Shown here: positions 53,009 through 60,517 of the stretch, piece by piece
Position numbering within the stretch: position 1 is the first letter of the stretch
Layout: every line of letters begins with the position of its first letter
DNA from: Curtobacterium sp. MMLR14_010
GTDB taxonomy: Bacteria > Actinomycetota > Actinomycetes > Actinomycetales > Microbacteriaceae
Assembly: GCF_001865015.1 (NCBI RefSeq)
Contig: NZ_MJGV01000068.1
Location: forward strand, 182,162-246,161
Reading direction: 5' to 3'
Length of the DNA stretch: 64,000 nucleotides
Notes under the pieces: model-generated
The model's database searches: none
What the model saw: the letters and a program-made list of their open reading frames with translations, nothing else
Told to the model about the DNA's origin: nothing
Program-made: the position numbers and the translations under genes

Positions 53009-54109
53009 ATGACTTCGAGGATCCTCCGGGCCTGGCCGGTCGGTACGCCGATCGTCGCCGCCCTCGTGCTCGTGCCGGCGTTCATCATGCACGACCTCGG
53101 CACGGTGGCGGTCGTCGTCGTCGCCGTTGTGCTCGCGGGTACGATCCTCGCCGCGGTGCACCACGCCGAGGTCGTCGCGCACCGGGTGGGCGAGCCGTTC
53201 GGGTCGCTCGTGCTCGCCGTCGCTGTCACGGTGATCGAGGTCGCGCTCATCATCACGCTGTCGAGCTCCGGCGGGCCGAAGGCCGAGACGCTCGCGCGGG
53301 ACACCGTGTTCTCCGCGGTGATGATCACGATGAACGGGCTCGTCGGGCTCGCGATCCTGATCGGGACGCTGCGGCACAACACCGTGCGCTTCAACCAGGA
53401 GGGCGCCTCGGCCGCCACGATGACCGTCGCGGCGCTGGCGGTGCTGACGCTCGTGCTGCCGACGTTCACCACCGGCACCGACGACTCGTCGTTCACGACG
53501 GCGCAGCTCGTCTTCGTGGCGCTGGCGTCCCTGGCGCTCTACGGCCTGTTCGTGGTGACGCAGACCGTGGCGCACCGGGACTTCTTCCTGCCGGTGAACA
53601 AGGCGGGCGGGGTGCTCGCCGAGTCCGAGGACGCCCACGCCGAGCGGCCCTCCGGCCGTGCGACGCTGACCTCGCTCGGGCTGCTGCTCCTGGCGCTCGT
53701 CGCCGTGGTCGGGCTCGCGAAGGTGGAGTCGCCCGCGATCGAGGCCGGCGTCGCCGCGGTCGGCTTCCCGCCCTCGTTCGTCGGTGTCGTCATCGCGCTG
53801 CTGATCCTGCTGCCCGAGGGGATCGCCGCGTCGAAGGCGGCCGCGCGCAACCGCGTCCAGACGAGCCTGAACCTGGCGATGGGGTCCGCCATGGCATCGA
53901 TCGGCCTGACGATCCCGGCGATCGCCGTCGCGTCGTTCTTCACCGACGGGGTGCTGCTGCTCGGGCTGGGGTCGGCGCAGATCGTGCTGCTCGCGCTGAC
54001 GATCGTCGCCGCGGTGCTCACCGTGCTGCCCGGTCGTGCGACGCGGCTGCAGGGGGGCGTGCACCTGGTGATCTTCGCCGCGTTCATCGTCCTGTCGGTG
54101 AGCCCGTAG
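53009..54109 (+). CDS. chaA: Calcium/sodium:proton antiporter (ChaA-type, CaCA superfamily)
   Basis: A 366-residue, eleven-helix antiporter. The two inverted alpha-repeats read GEPFGSLVLAVAVTVIEVAL near 63-82 and GVVIALLILLPEGIAASKAA near 260-279, each with the essential Glu. An acidic loop (ESEDAHAE) divides the halves. It exports Ca2+ or Na+/K+ against protons. GGAGG precedes the ATG by eight bases. Its position inside the molybdenum genes has no obvious metabolic logic; it may simply share the strand. Confidence 0.88.
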   Translation: MTSRILRAWPVGTPIVAALVLVPAFIMHDLGTVAVVVVAVVLAGTILAAVHHAEVVAHRVGEPFGSLVLAVAVTVIEVALIITLSSSGGPKAETLARDTVFSAVMITMNGLVGLAILIGTLRHNTVRFNQEGASAATMTVAALAVLTLVLPTFTTGTDDSSFTTAQLVFVALASLALYGLFVVTQTVAHRDFFLPVNKAGGVLAESEDAHAERPSGRATLTSLGLLLLALVAVVGLAKVESPAIEAGVAAVGFPPSFVGVVIALLILLPEGIAASKAAARNRVQTSLNLAMGSAMASIGLTIPAIAVASFFTDGVLLLGLGSAQIVLLALTIVAAVLTVLPGRATRLQGGVHLVIFAAFIVLSVSP

Positions 54110-54148
54110 GGCGCCGCGGCGCGGGGCGCGGCGCTCCGGCTCGCGCGT

Positions 54149-54290
54149 GGTGCGAGGTTGACCACGTGGTGCGGGGTCGTACACGCGCACGGGGTGGTCA
54201 ACCTCGCACCGGCTGAGGGAACGCGCACGGTGCGTGGTCGCTGGGCCTGCCGGAACCTCGCACGGGCCGAGGGAACGCGCACGGTGCGAG
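54149..54290. repeat. Palindromic repeat family C, copy 4 (extended)
   Basis: Perfect 17-bp arms GGTGCGAGGTTGACCAC (54149-54165) and GTGGTCAACCTCGCACC (54194-54210). GAGGGAACGCGCACGGTGCG follows twice (54215-54234 and 54269-54288). It lies between convergent chaA and moaD, and is the best copy of the family. Confidence 0.85.
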
Positions 54291-54305
54291 CCGGGGCAGC
54301 GCCCG

Positions 54306-54545
54306 TCAGCCGCCGGCGAAGGGCGGCATCACGTCGACCAGCCCGACCCCGGCGAGCGAGGTCGACCGGTCACGGGTGGTGACGCCGTCGACCAGGTACG
54401 AGCACCGCTCCTGCAGCGACGCCCACCGCTCGGCGTCGACCGCCGCCACGCTGCCCAGGGCCTCGGCGAGGGTCGAGGCGTCGGAGGTGATCTCGTCCGT
54501 GCCGACCGCAGCCCGTGCAGCGGCGAAGAACCGGATCGTGGTCAT
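54306..54545 (-). CDS. moaD: Molybdopterin synthase sulfur-carrier subunit
   Basis: A 79-residue ubiquitin-fold protein ending PPFAGG; the terminal Gly-Gly is adenylated and thiocarboxylated to deliver sulfur to precursor Z. The N-terminus TTIRFFAAARAAVG is typical. The ATG at 54545 has GGAGG six bases upstream, inside the moaA stop region; an ATG at 54551 overlapping the moaA stop is an alternative. The partner moaE is not in the window. The MoeB-like protein at 49092 is its likely activating enzyme. Confidence 0.88.
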   Translation of the reverse strand: MTTIRFFAAARAAVGTDEITSDASTLAEALGSVAAVDAERWASLQERCSYLVDGVTTRDRSTSLAGVGLVDVMPPFAGG

Positions 54546-54547
54546 CG

Positions 54548-55750
54548 TCATCCTCCGATCGCCGACATGCCCCGCGCCGGGTGCACCATGCCGTCCTGGT
54601 CGTCGCCGTGGTCGCGCGGCTTCGCCCACATCGCGAGCCGCCAGGCGTCGAGGACCTCGGCGTCCGAGGCCCCGGCGCGCATCGGCCCGAGCAGGTCGGA
54701 CTCCTCGTCGGAGAACAGGCAGCTGCGGACGTGGCCCTCGGCGGTCAGGCGCGTGCGGGTGCAGTCGGCGCAGAACGACTCGGTGACGCTGGCGATGATG
54801 CCGACGGTGCCGAGGTCCTGCCCGGTGGTCCGCGAGACGACCCGGAAGCGCTCGGCCGGAGCCCCGTCGCGCGGCGCGGTGTCCGGCGTCAGGACGTACT
54901 GCTCGCTGAGGAGCTCGCGGGTCTCGGCAGCGGTGACCATCGAGGTGCCGTCCCAGGCGTGCCCGGGGTCGAGCGGCATCTGCTCGATGAAGCGGAGTTC
55001 GTGGCCGCGCTCCAGGCACCAGGCGAGGAGCTCCGGCGCCAGGTGGTCGTTCACGCCGCGGAGCAGCACCGCGTTGACCTTCACCCCGAGGCCGGCGTCC
55101 GCGGCGGCCGCGATGCCGTCGAGGACCCGGGCGAGGAACGGGCGCCGGGTCACCGTGGCGAACACGTCCGGGTCGACGGTGTCCAGGGAGACGTTCACCC
55201 GCTCGAGTCCGGCGGCACGGAGGTCGGCAGCGCGCGAGGCCAGCCCGATCGCGTTCGTCGTCAGCGAGAGCTCCACCCCGAGCGCGGCGCACCGGGCGAT
55301 GACGTCGACGAGGTCGGCGCGGAGCAGCGGCTCGCCCCCGGTGAAGCGGACCTTCCGGACGCCGAGGTGGTCAGCGCCCAGGCGGACGAGCCGTTCGATC
55401 TCGGACGCGGTCATCAGCGCGTCGGTCGGGATGACGGGCAGCCCCTCGGCCGGCATGCAGTAGGTGCAGCGGAGGTTGCAGCGCTCGGTCAGCGAGACCC
55501 GGAGGTCCACGGCGCGGCGGCCGAAGCGGTCGACGAGCCCGTCGTCGCCCAGGGGTCGCGGCGGGATCGTGGACTCGGCACGCACCCGGCGGAGCAGCCC
55601 GGACGCCGGCAGCACCGAGGACCCGGGCGCAGCCCCGGGCGCCAGCGAAGCCCCGGCAGCCCCGGCAGCCCCGGCAGCCCCGGCATCCGACGCAGCCCCG
55701 GCGGCTGACGCGGGGAGGAGCCCCGTCGACGGGAGTGCGCGGGCGGTCAT
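54548..55750 (-). CDS. moaA: GTP 3',8-cyclase (molybdenum cofactor)
   Basis: A 400-residue radical SAM enzyme that starts molybdenum cofactor synthesis from GTP. The first cluster motif CNLRCTYC lies near 96-103, and the second Fe-S site is FCADCTRTRLTAEGHVRSCL near 335-354. TGGEPLLRADL near 139-149 follows the radical SAM pattern. The C-terminus lacks the usual GG but reads GMSAIGG, near the double glycine needed for activity. The N-terminal 60 residues are an Ala/Gly stretch from a 9-bp tandem repeat (GCCCCGGCA, about 55650-55685). The start overlaps the GT87-like gene. Confidence 0.92.
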   Translation of the reverse strand: MTARALPSTGLLPASAAGAASDAGAAGAAGAAGASLAPGAAPGSSVLPASGLLRRVRAESTIPPRPLGDDGLVDRFGRRAVDLRVSLTERCNLRCTYCMPAEGLPVIPTDALMTASEIERLVRLGADHLGVRKVRFTGGEPLLRADLVDVIARCAALGVELSLTTNAIGLASRAADLRAAGLERVNVSLDTVDPDVFATVTRRPFLARVLDGIAAAADAGLGVKVNAVLLRGVNDHLAPELLAWCLERGHELRFIEQMPLDPGHAWDGTSMVTAAETRELLSEQYVLTPDTAPRDGAPAERFRVVSRTTGQDLGTVGIIASVTESFCADCTRTRLTAEGHVRSCLFSDEESDLLGPMRAGASDAEVLDAWRLAMWAKPRDHGDDQDGMVHPARGMSAIGG

Positions 55751-57168
55751 GGCAGCGATGATACGTGCAGCCGCCGGTCCCGCCCGGGGACCAGCCGGTC
55801 CCGCCACCGCACCCAGTCGGACCGCTCGGTCCGGATCAGCGTGACGACGACGATCACGAGCACGGCGCCGCCGAGCCACCAGCGGTAGGCGTCGACGTTC
55901 GGCCACGCCCCCCGCACGGCGATCGCGAGCGCGAGCGCCGACCACTCCCACCGGCCCGACAGCGCCACGAACGGGATGAGCAGCAGGGCGTACCAGGGGT
56001 AGCGCGGGGTGACGGCGAGGAACGTCACGCCGATCATGAGCACCTCGCCGGACCACGGTCGGCTCGGGTCGGACAGCCGCCACGCCAGCACCGCGGCGAC
56101 GAGCACGGCCAGCCCGACCACGACGGTGCCCGCGTCGCCCTTGACGACCAGCGACACGAGGGCGAACCGGGACCCGTCCTCGTAGCCCTCCTCGGTCAGG
56201 TAGCCGGGCAGGTACCCGAGGACCTTCGTCCCCGTGGACGCGACGTAGGGCACGTAGAGCAGCCCGAACACCGCGATGCCGACCGGGATCGACCACCACG
56301 CTCGCCACCGCCCCAGGAGCGCCGGGTACACGATCGCCGGGATGAGCTTCGTGCACGTGGCCGCGCCGAGCATGATCCCGCCCCAGATCGGCCGACCGAA
56401 CGCGACGAGCACGGCACCGCCGGTGGCGAGCGCTGCCCCGACGACGTCGACGTGGGAGTTCGTGACGGCCTCGGCGGCGACGAGCGGGGACCAGGCCCAG
56501 ATCGCGGCCCACCACAGGGGGCGTCCGGTGCGGCGCAGCACCAGGAGCAGCCCGACGGTGACGCCGAGCGAGACGACGAGCCCGGCGAGCTGGAACGGCC
56601 AGTACTGCGCGGCGACGGGCACGGCCGACCGGACCAGCGCGAACCACATCTCGGCGAACGGCGGGTAGATCGTCGGCACGTCCACCCGGTTGATCGCCAC
56701 GCAGTGCCCGTCCGCGCCGTCACCCAGCCCGTGGAGCCGCGGCTTGAGGTTCTCGCACGTGCCGTCCACCTTGTCCGGGAACAGCCACTCGGGCCGCAGG
56801 TGGGCCAACGCCTCGGACTGGGGGGTGTGCGCGTAGGGGGAGACCCCGGCATGCTGCACGATGCCGTCCCACGAGTACCGCGCCGAGTCGGTGCTCGTGT
56901 TCGGTGGCCCGGCCATCGCGGCGATCCCCACCACGAGGGCCCCCGCGAGGACGATGATGGTGACCAGGCGGGCCGGGACGAACCGCAGTGCGACGACCGC
57001 GATGACGAAGACCGTCCAAGCGATCAGGGTCCACGCAACGAATGACGTTCGATGACCGGACCGGAGGAAACCCAGATGCGTGACGCCGACGGCGATGACG
57101 CCCGCCAGGGCCAGCACGCCGACCACGGCGAGCACGGTCGGGAGCAGATGGCCGTGACGAAGTCGCAT
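55747..57168 (-). CDS. Polytopic membrane glycosyltransferase, GT87/DUF2029-like
   Basis: A 473-residue protein with about twelve hydrophobic helices. An extracellular loop carries SWDGIVQHAGVSPYAHTP, and RVDVPTIYPPFAEMWFALV near 170-188 is typical of DUF2029/GT87 polyprenyl-phospho-mannose-dependent transferases. CTKLIPAIVYPALLGRWRAW and VTPRYPWYALLLIPFVAL follow. It probably mannosylates an envelope glycolipid. Its stop overlaps the moaA start by ATGA, so the two are co-transcribed without an obvious shared pathway. TAGCCT on the minus strand (57178-57183) is nine bases from the ATG. Confidence 0.82.
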   Translation of the reverse strand: MRLRHGHLLPTVLAVVGVLALAGVIAVGVTHLGFLRSGHRTSFVAWTLIAWTVFVIAVVALRFVPARLVTIIVLAGALVVGIAAMAGPPNTSTDSARYSWDGIVQHAGVSPYAHTPQSEALAHLRPEWLFPDKVDGTCENLKPRLHGLGDGADGHCVAINRVDVPTIYPPFAEMWFALVRSAVPVAAQYWPFQLAGLVVSLGVTVGLLLVLRRTGRPLWWAAIWAWSPLVAAEAVTNSHVDVVGAALATGGAVLVAFGRPIWGGIMLGAATCTKLIPAIVYPALLGRWRAWWSIPVGIAVFGLLYVPYVASTGTKVLGYLPGYLTEEGYEDGSRFALVSLVVKGDAGTVVVGLAVLVAAVLAWRLSDPSRPWSGEVLMIGVTFLAVTPRYPWYALLLIPFVALSGRWEWSALALAIAVRGAWPNVDAYRWWLGGAVLVIVVVTLIRTERSDWVRWRDRLVPGRDRRLHVSSLP

Positions 57169-57186
57169 GATCCGTCGAGGCTACCG

Positions 57187-58524
57187 ATGCTCCGCCGCCT
57201 GCTGGGCGACAGCCGCGCGGCACTGGCGTCCCCGAACCGGAACGCGCGCTCGGCGGTGGTCCTCGGACGCCTGCTCGGCATCGCCTTCCTGATCTGCTTC
57301 GGCACCGGCCTGTTCAGCCACTTCCTGCAGGACCCGCTGCCCTGGATGCGGTTCCCGACCCGGCCGACGCAGCTCTACCAGTTCACGCAGGGCCTGCACA
57401 TCACCGCGGGGATCGCGATCATCCCGCTCCTGTTCGCCAAGCTCAACACGGTGATGCCGGCGCTCGCGCAGGACCCGCCCGTGCGTGGCGTGCTGCACCT
57501 GCTCGAGCGGCTCTCCATCGCGGTGTTCGTCTCCGCGGCGCTCGTGCAGGTCGGCACCGGCCTGGTGAACACGTACCAGTGGTACCCGTGGCCGTTCCCG
57601 TTCCGCCAGGTGCACTACGCGCTGTCGTACGTGCTCATCGGCTCGCTCGTCATCCACATCGCCACGAAGCTGCCGATCATCGTCCGGTACTGGCGTGCGA
57701 AGGACTCCTACGACGCCGAGGGCCGCTTCGTCCGCGACGACACGGTGGGCAGCGAGCTGCCCCCGTACAGCCAGGAGGCTCGTCCCGCGTCCGCCACGTA
57801 CCCCCGGGGGCTCGTGGGTCGCGTGCTGCGCTGGGTCGACGGTGCCCCCGCTGCCAGCGCGACCGACGGGGCGGAGCCGCCCCGAGCCTCCCGTCCGTCG
57901 CCCACCGCGACCACCGGTCGACGTGAGCGGATCGCCCGACGCGGCTTCTTCGCCGGCGTCGCGGCGGCCACCGCCGGCGTCGTCGTGCTGACCGTCGGGC
58001 AGTCCTCGCGCCTCGGCGAGCCGTTCAACGTCTTCGCACCGCGGCAGCGCGGCCTCGGTCCGGCCGGCCTGCCGGTGAACCGCACCGCGCGCGCCGCCGG
58101 GGTGCTCGCGACCGCGACCGCCGCCGACTGGACCCTCACCGTCGTCGGACGGGACGTGACGCGGACGTTCTCCCGCGCGGAGCTCGTCGCGCTCGGCATG
58201 ACCGAGGTGGCGCTGCCGATCTCGTGCGTCGAGGGCTGGAGCCAGATGGCCAGGTGGAAGGGCGTCAGGATGCGTGACCTGCTCGCGGCCGTGCAGGCGG
58301 AGCCGTCCTCGGACGTCCGTGTGACGAGCCTGGAACGCCACGGCGGGTACCGGGTGATGGACATGGGGCCGGAGTACGCGGCCGACCCGACCACGCTCGT
58401 CGCGCTCGAGCTGAACGGTGCGACGCTCGACCTCGACCACGGGTTCCCGGCGCGGATCATCGCTCCCGGGCGGCCCGGCGTGCTGCAGACCAAGTGGATC
58501 GAGCGGATCGAGGTGCGCTCGTGA
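57187..58524 (+). CDS. Molybdopterin-dependent oxidoreductase fused to a cytochrome-b-like membrane domain
   Basis: A 445-residue two-part enzyme. Residues 1-160 hold four helices with histidines suited to haem (GLHITAG; VIHIATKLP), like a DUF4405/cytochrome b561 anchor. An internal twin-arginine segment (RRERIARRGFFAGVAAATAG, about 240-259) introduces a fifth helix. The rest is a sulfite-oxidase-family Mo domain with the cofactor Cys in PISCVEGWSQMARWKG near 345-360. The acceptor is unknown. The ATG is chosen because GAGG is six bases upstream. A repeat family A fragment (57883-57897) lies in the linker. Confidence 0.85.
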   Translation: MLRRLLGDSRAALASPNRNARSAVVLGRLLGIAFLICFGTGLFSHFLQDPLPWMRFPTRPTQLYQFTQGLHITAGIAIIPLLFAKLNTVMPALAQDPPVRGVLHLLERLSIAVFVSAALVQVGTGLVNTYQWYPWPFPFRQVHYALSYVLIGSLVIHIATKLPIIVRYWRAKDSYDAEGRFVRDDTVGSELPPYSQEARPASATYPRGLVGRVLRWVDGAPAASATDGAEPPRASRPSPTATTGRRERIARRGFFAGVAAATAGVVVLTVGQSSRLGEPFNVFAPRQRGLGPAGLPVNRTARAAGVLATATAADWTLTVVGRDVTRTFSRAELVALGMTEVALPISCVEGWSQMARWKGVRMRDLLAAVQAEPSSDVRVTSLERHGGYRVMDMGPEYAADPTTLVALELNGATLDLDHGFPARIIAPGRPGVLQTKWIERIEVRS

Positions 58525-58976
58525 GGGCCGCCCGGATCGTGCTCGTCGTCCTCGGCGTGCTCGTGCTGGCGTTCGGGGCGTACGTCCTCGTCACCACCGT
58601 CAAGCCGAACCGCATCGGCGGGCTCGCGGTCTGGCTCATCGCCGCGGTGATCCTGCACGACGCGATCCTGTCGCCGTTCGTGGTGCTCGTCGGCCTCGGG
58701 CTGCGACGGGCCGGTCGGGCCCTGCGCGTGTGGGTGCTCGTCGTCGTGCAGACCGCGGTCGTGCTCGGCAGCGTGCTCGCCCTGGTGGTCGTGCCGGAGA
58801 TCGCGGCGAAGGCCCACGGGGCGAAGAACGCCACGGTCGTGCCGTTCGACTACACGGGCCGACTGCTGCTCGTCGAGGGCCTGCTGCTGGTCGTCGTGGT
58901 CGCCGCACTCGTCGTCGGCTCAGTGATGTCACGGAGATCCGCCGGAACAGTGGTTGAAACGACAACCATTTCGTAG
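58521..58976 (+). CDS. Small membrane protein, partner of the Mo oxidoreductase
   Basis: A 151-residue protein with four hydrophobic helices (IVLVVLGVLVLAFGAYVLV; GLAVWLIAAVILHDAILS; VWVLVVVQTAVVLGSVLALV; LLLVEGLLLVVVVAALVV). The GTG start overlaps the preceding stop (GTGA), so it is translated with the oxidoreductase and probably assists it or its electron path; that is inference. The HDAILSP motif recalls DUF4405-type proteins but I cannot assign the family with certainty. The MarR operator lies over its 3' end. Confidence 0.7.
   Translation: MRAARIVLVVLGVLVLAFGAYVLVTTVKPNRIGGLAVWLIAAVILHDAILSPFVVLVGLGLRRAGRALRVWVLVVVQTAVVLGSVLALVVVPEIAAKAHGAKNATVVPFDYTGRLLLVEGLLLVVVVAALVVGSVMSRRSAGTVVETTTIS
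58951..58968. promoter_or_regulatory. MarR operator over the marR promoter
   Basis: TGGTTG-AAACGA-CAACCA is an inverted repeat with perfect six-base arms, five bases before TAGGAT (58974-58979), the leaderless -10 of the MarR gene. It occupies the -35 position and lies inside the end of the previous coding region. Confidence 0.7.
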
Positions 58977-58985
58977 GATGGGGTC

Positions 58986-59522
58986 ATGACCGACGAGACG
59001 CCCTGGCTGACGCGCGAGCAGCTGCGCGCCTGGATGAAGCTCGTCGCCGTCATGGAGCTCCTGCCCGCGGCGCTCGACCAGCAGCTCCAGCGGGACGCCG
59101 ACCTGACGCACTTCGACTACATGGTCATCGCGATGCTCTCGGAGACCGACACCCGCACGCTCCGGATGTCGGCGCTCGCCTCGGCCACGAACGCCTCGCT
59201 GCCGCGGCTGTCGCACGTGGTGTCCCGGCTCGAGAAGCGCGGGTTGGTGTCGCGGTGCCCGTCCGAGGACGACCGCCGGGCGACCGACGTCCGACTGACG
59301 GACGCCGGGTACGCCACGATCGTCGAGGCAGCACCCGACCACGTCCGCACGGCACGGCGGTTCGTCATCGACGCCCTGTCCGAGGAGCAGGTCGTGCAGC
59401 TCGACGGCATCGCGAAGTCCCTCCTGACGACGCTCGACCCCGACGGGCGGTTCGCCGCGCTGACGTACCCGCGCGACGAGGACGACACCGCGTTGTGCGA
59501 GGCGCGGCTCACCGGGCAGTAG
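58986..59522 (+). CDS. MarR-family regulator
   Basis: A 178-residue winged-helix protein. The recognition region reads LRMSALASATNASLPRLSHV (about 60-79), then VSRLEKRGLVSRCPSEDDRR and ATDVRLTDAGYA, the MarR wing. It probably represses itself through the palindrome at 58951-58968. Read-through from the molybdoenzyme pair is possible, but the gene has its own leaderless promoter (TAGGAT at 58974-58979, six bases before ATG). pheA follows with its own leaderless start 26 bases later, so MarR need not control it. Confidence 0.9.
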   Translation: MTDETPWLTREQLRAWMKLVAVMELLPAALDQQLQRDADLTHFDYMVIAMLSETDTRTLRMSALASATNASLPRLSHVVSRLEKRGLVSRCPSEDDRRATDVRLTDAGYATIVEAAPDHVRTARRFVIDALSEEQVVQLDGIAKSLLTTLDPDGRFAALTYPRDEDDTALCEARLTGQ

Positions 59523-59548
59523 GCCCACCGGGCAATAGGCTCGGCAGC

Positions 59549-60505
59549 ATGAACGAGCCCGAGGTCGAGTCCGACACCTACAGCTACCTCGGACCGGCCG
59601 GCACGTTCACCGAGGCGGCCCTGAAGCTCGTCGAGGCCGCGGCCGGCAAGCCCTGGCGCAGCGTCAACAACGTCGGCGAGGCGCTCGACGACGTGATGTC
59701 CGGGCGCTCGGTCGGCGCCGTGATCGCGATCGAGAACAGCGTCGACGGCGGGGTCAGCGCCACGCAGGACGCCCTCGCCCGGATCCCCGGCGTGCGGATC
59801 GTGGGGGAGTACCTGGTCCCCGTCGACTTCGTGCTCGTCGCACGGCACGGCACGGCGCTCGCCGACGTCCGCACGGTGAACGCGCACCCCGTCGCCTACG
59901 CCCAGACGCACCGCTGGCTCGAGGCCAACGTCCCCGGCCACGGCCACATCCCGGCGTCCTCGAACGTCGCCGCCGCGGTGGCACTCCTCGACGCGGTCCC
60001 GACCGCCGACGCCGCCGTCGCCCCGCCCGGCATCACCGACCACCACGACCTGGCCGTGCTCGCGGAGTCGATCGGGGACAACAGCAGCGCCGTGACCCGG
60101 TTCGTGCTCGTGTCGAAGACCCTCTCGATCCCCGAGCGCACCGGCTCGGACAAGACGAGCGTCATCGTCGAGCTGCCAGCCGACCACCCCGGCGCCCTCG
60201 TCGACATGCTCGAGCAGTTCGCCACCAGGGGCATCAACATGGGGCTGCTGTCCTCGCGGCCGATCGGCGACGAGCTCGGCCGCTACCGGTTCGTCATCGA
60301 CCTCGACGGGCACGTGCGCGACGAACGGGTCGCCGACGCCCTGCTCGGTCTGCGCCGGTTCAGCCCCCGCGTCACGTTCCTCGGGTCGTACCCGCGGGCG
60401 GACCGGCAGGAGACCGACGTGTCCCTGCGCTACTCGGACGCCGCGTTCGTCGAGGCGCGGGAGTGGCTCAGCGCGATCCTCGCCGGCGAGCCCGACGCGC
60501 GCTGA
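59549..60505 (+). CDS. pheA: Prephenate dehydratase
   Basis: A 318-residue monofunctional prephenate dehydratase for phenylalanine synthesis. YSYLGPAGTFTEAAL near 11-25, IAIENSVDGGVSATQDAL near 59-76 and SSAVTRFVLVS near 183-193 (equivalent of the catalytic TRF) are intact. The C-terminal ACT domain has LPADHPGALVDMLEQFATRG near 210-229 and SSRPIGDELGRYRF near 235-248, the phenylalanine-binding ESRP region with Ser in place of Glu. TAGGCT (59536-59541) is seven bases before the ATG. It converges on dagK with 12 bp between them. Confidence 0.93.
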   Translation: MNEPEVESDTYSYLGPAGTFTEAALKLVEAAAGKPWRSVNNVGEALDDVMSGRSVGAVIAIENSVDGGVSATQDALARIPGVRIVGEYLVPVDFVLVARHGTALADVRTVNAHPVAYAQTHRWLEANVPGHGHIPASSNVAAAVALLDAVPTADAAVAPPGITDHHDLAVLAESIGDNSSAVTRFVLVSKTLSIPERTGSDKTSVIVELPADHPGALVDMLEQFATRGINMGLLSSRPIGDELGRYRFVIDLDGHVRDERVADALLGLRRFSPRVTFLGSYPRADRQETDVSLRYSDAAFVEAREWLSAILAGEPDAR

Positions 60506-60517
60506 CGCGCCCCGACC

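Noticed and set aside
54548..56647. A 699-residue frame running through moaA and upstream
   Set aside because: The part above 55750 lies antisense to the frame used by the overlapping GT87-like gene and resembles no protein; moaA starts at 55750.
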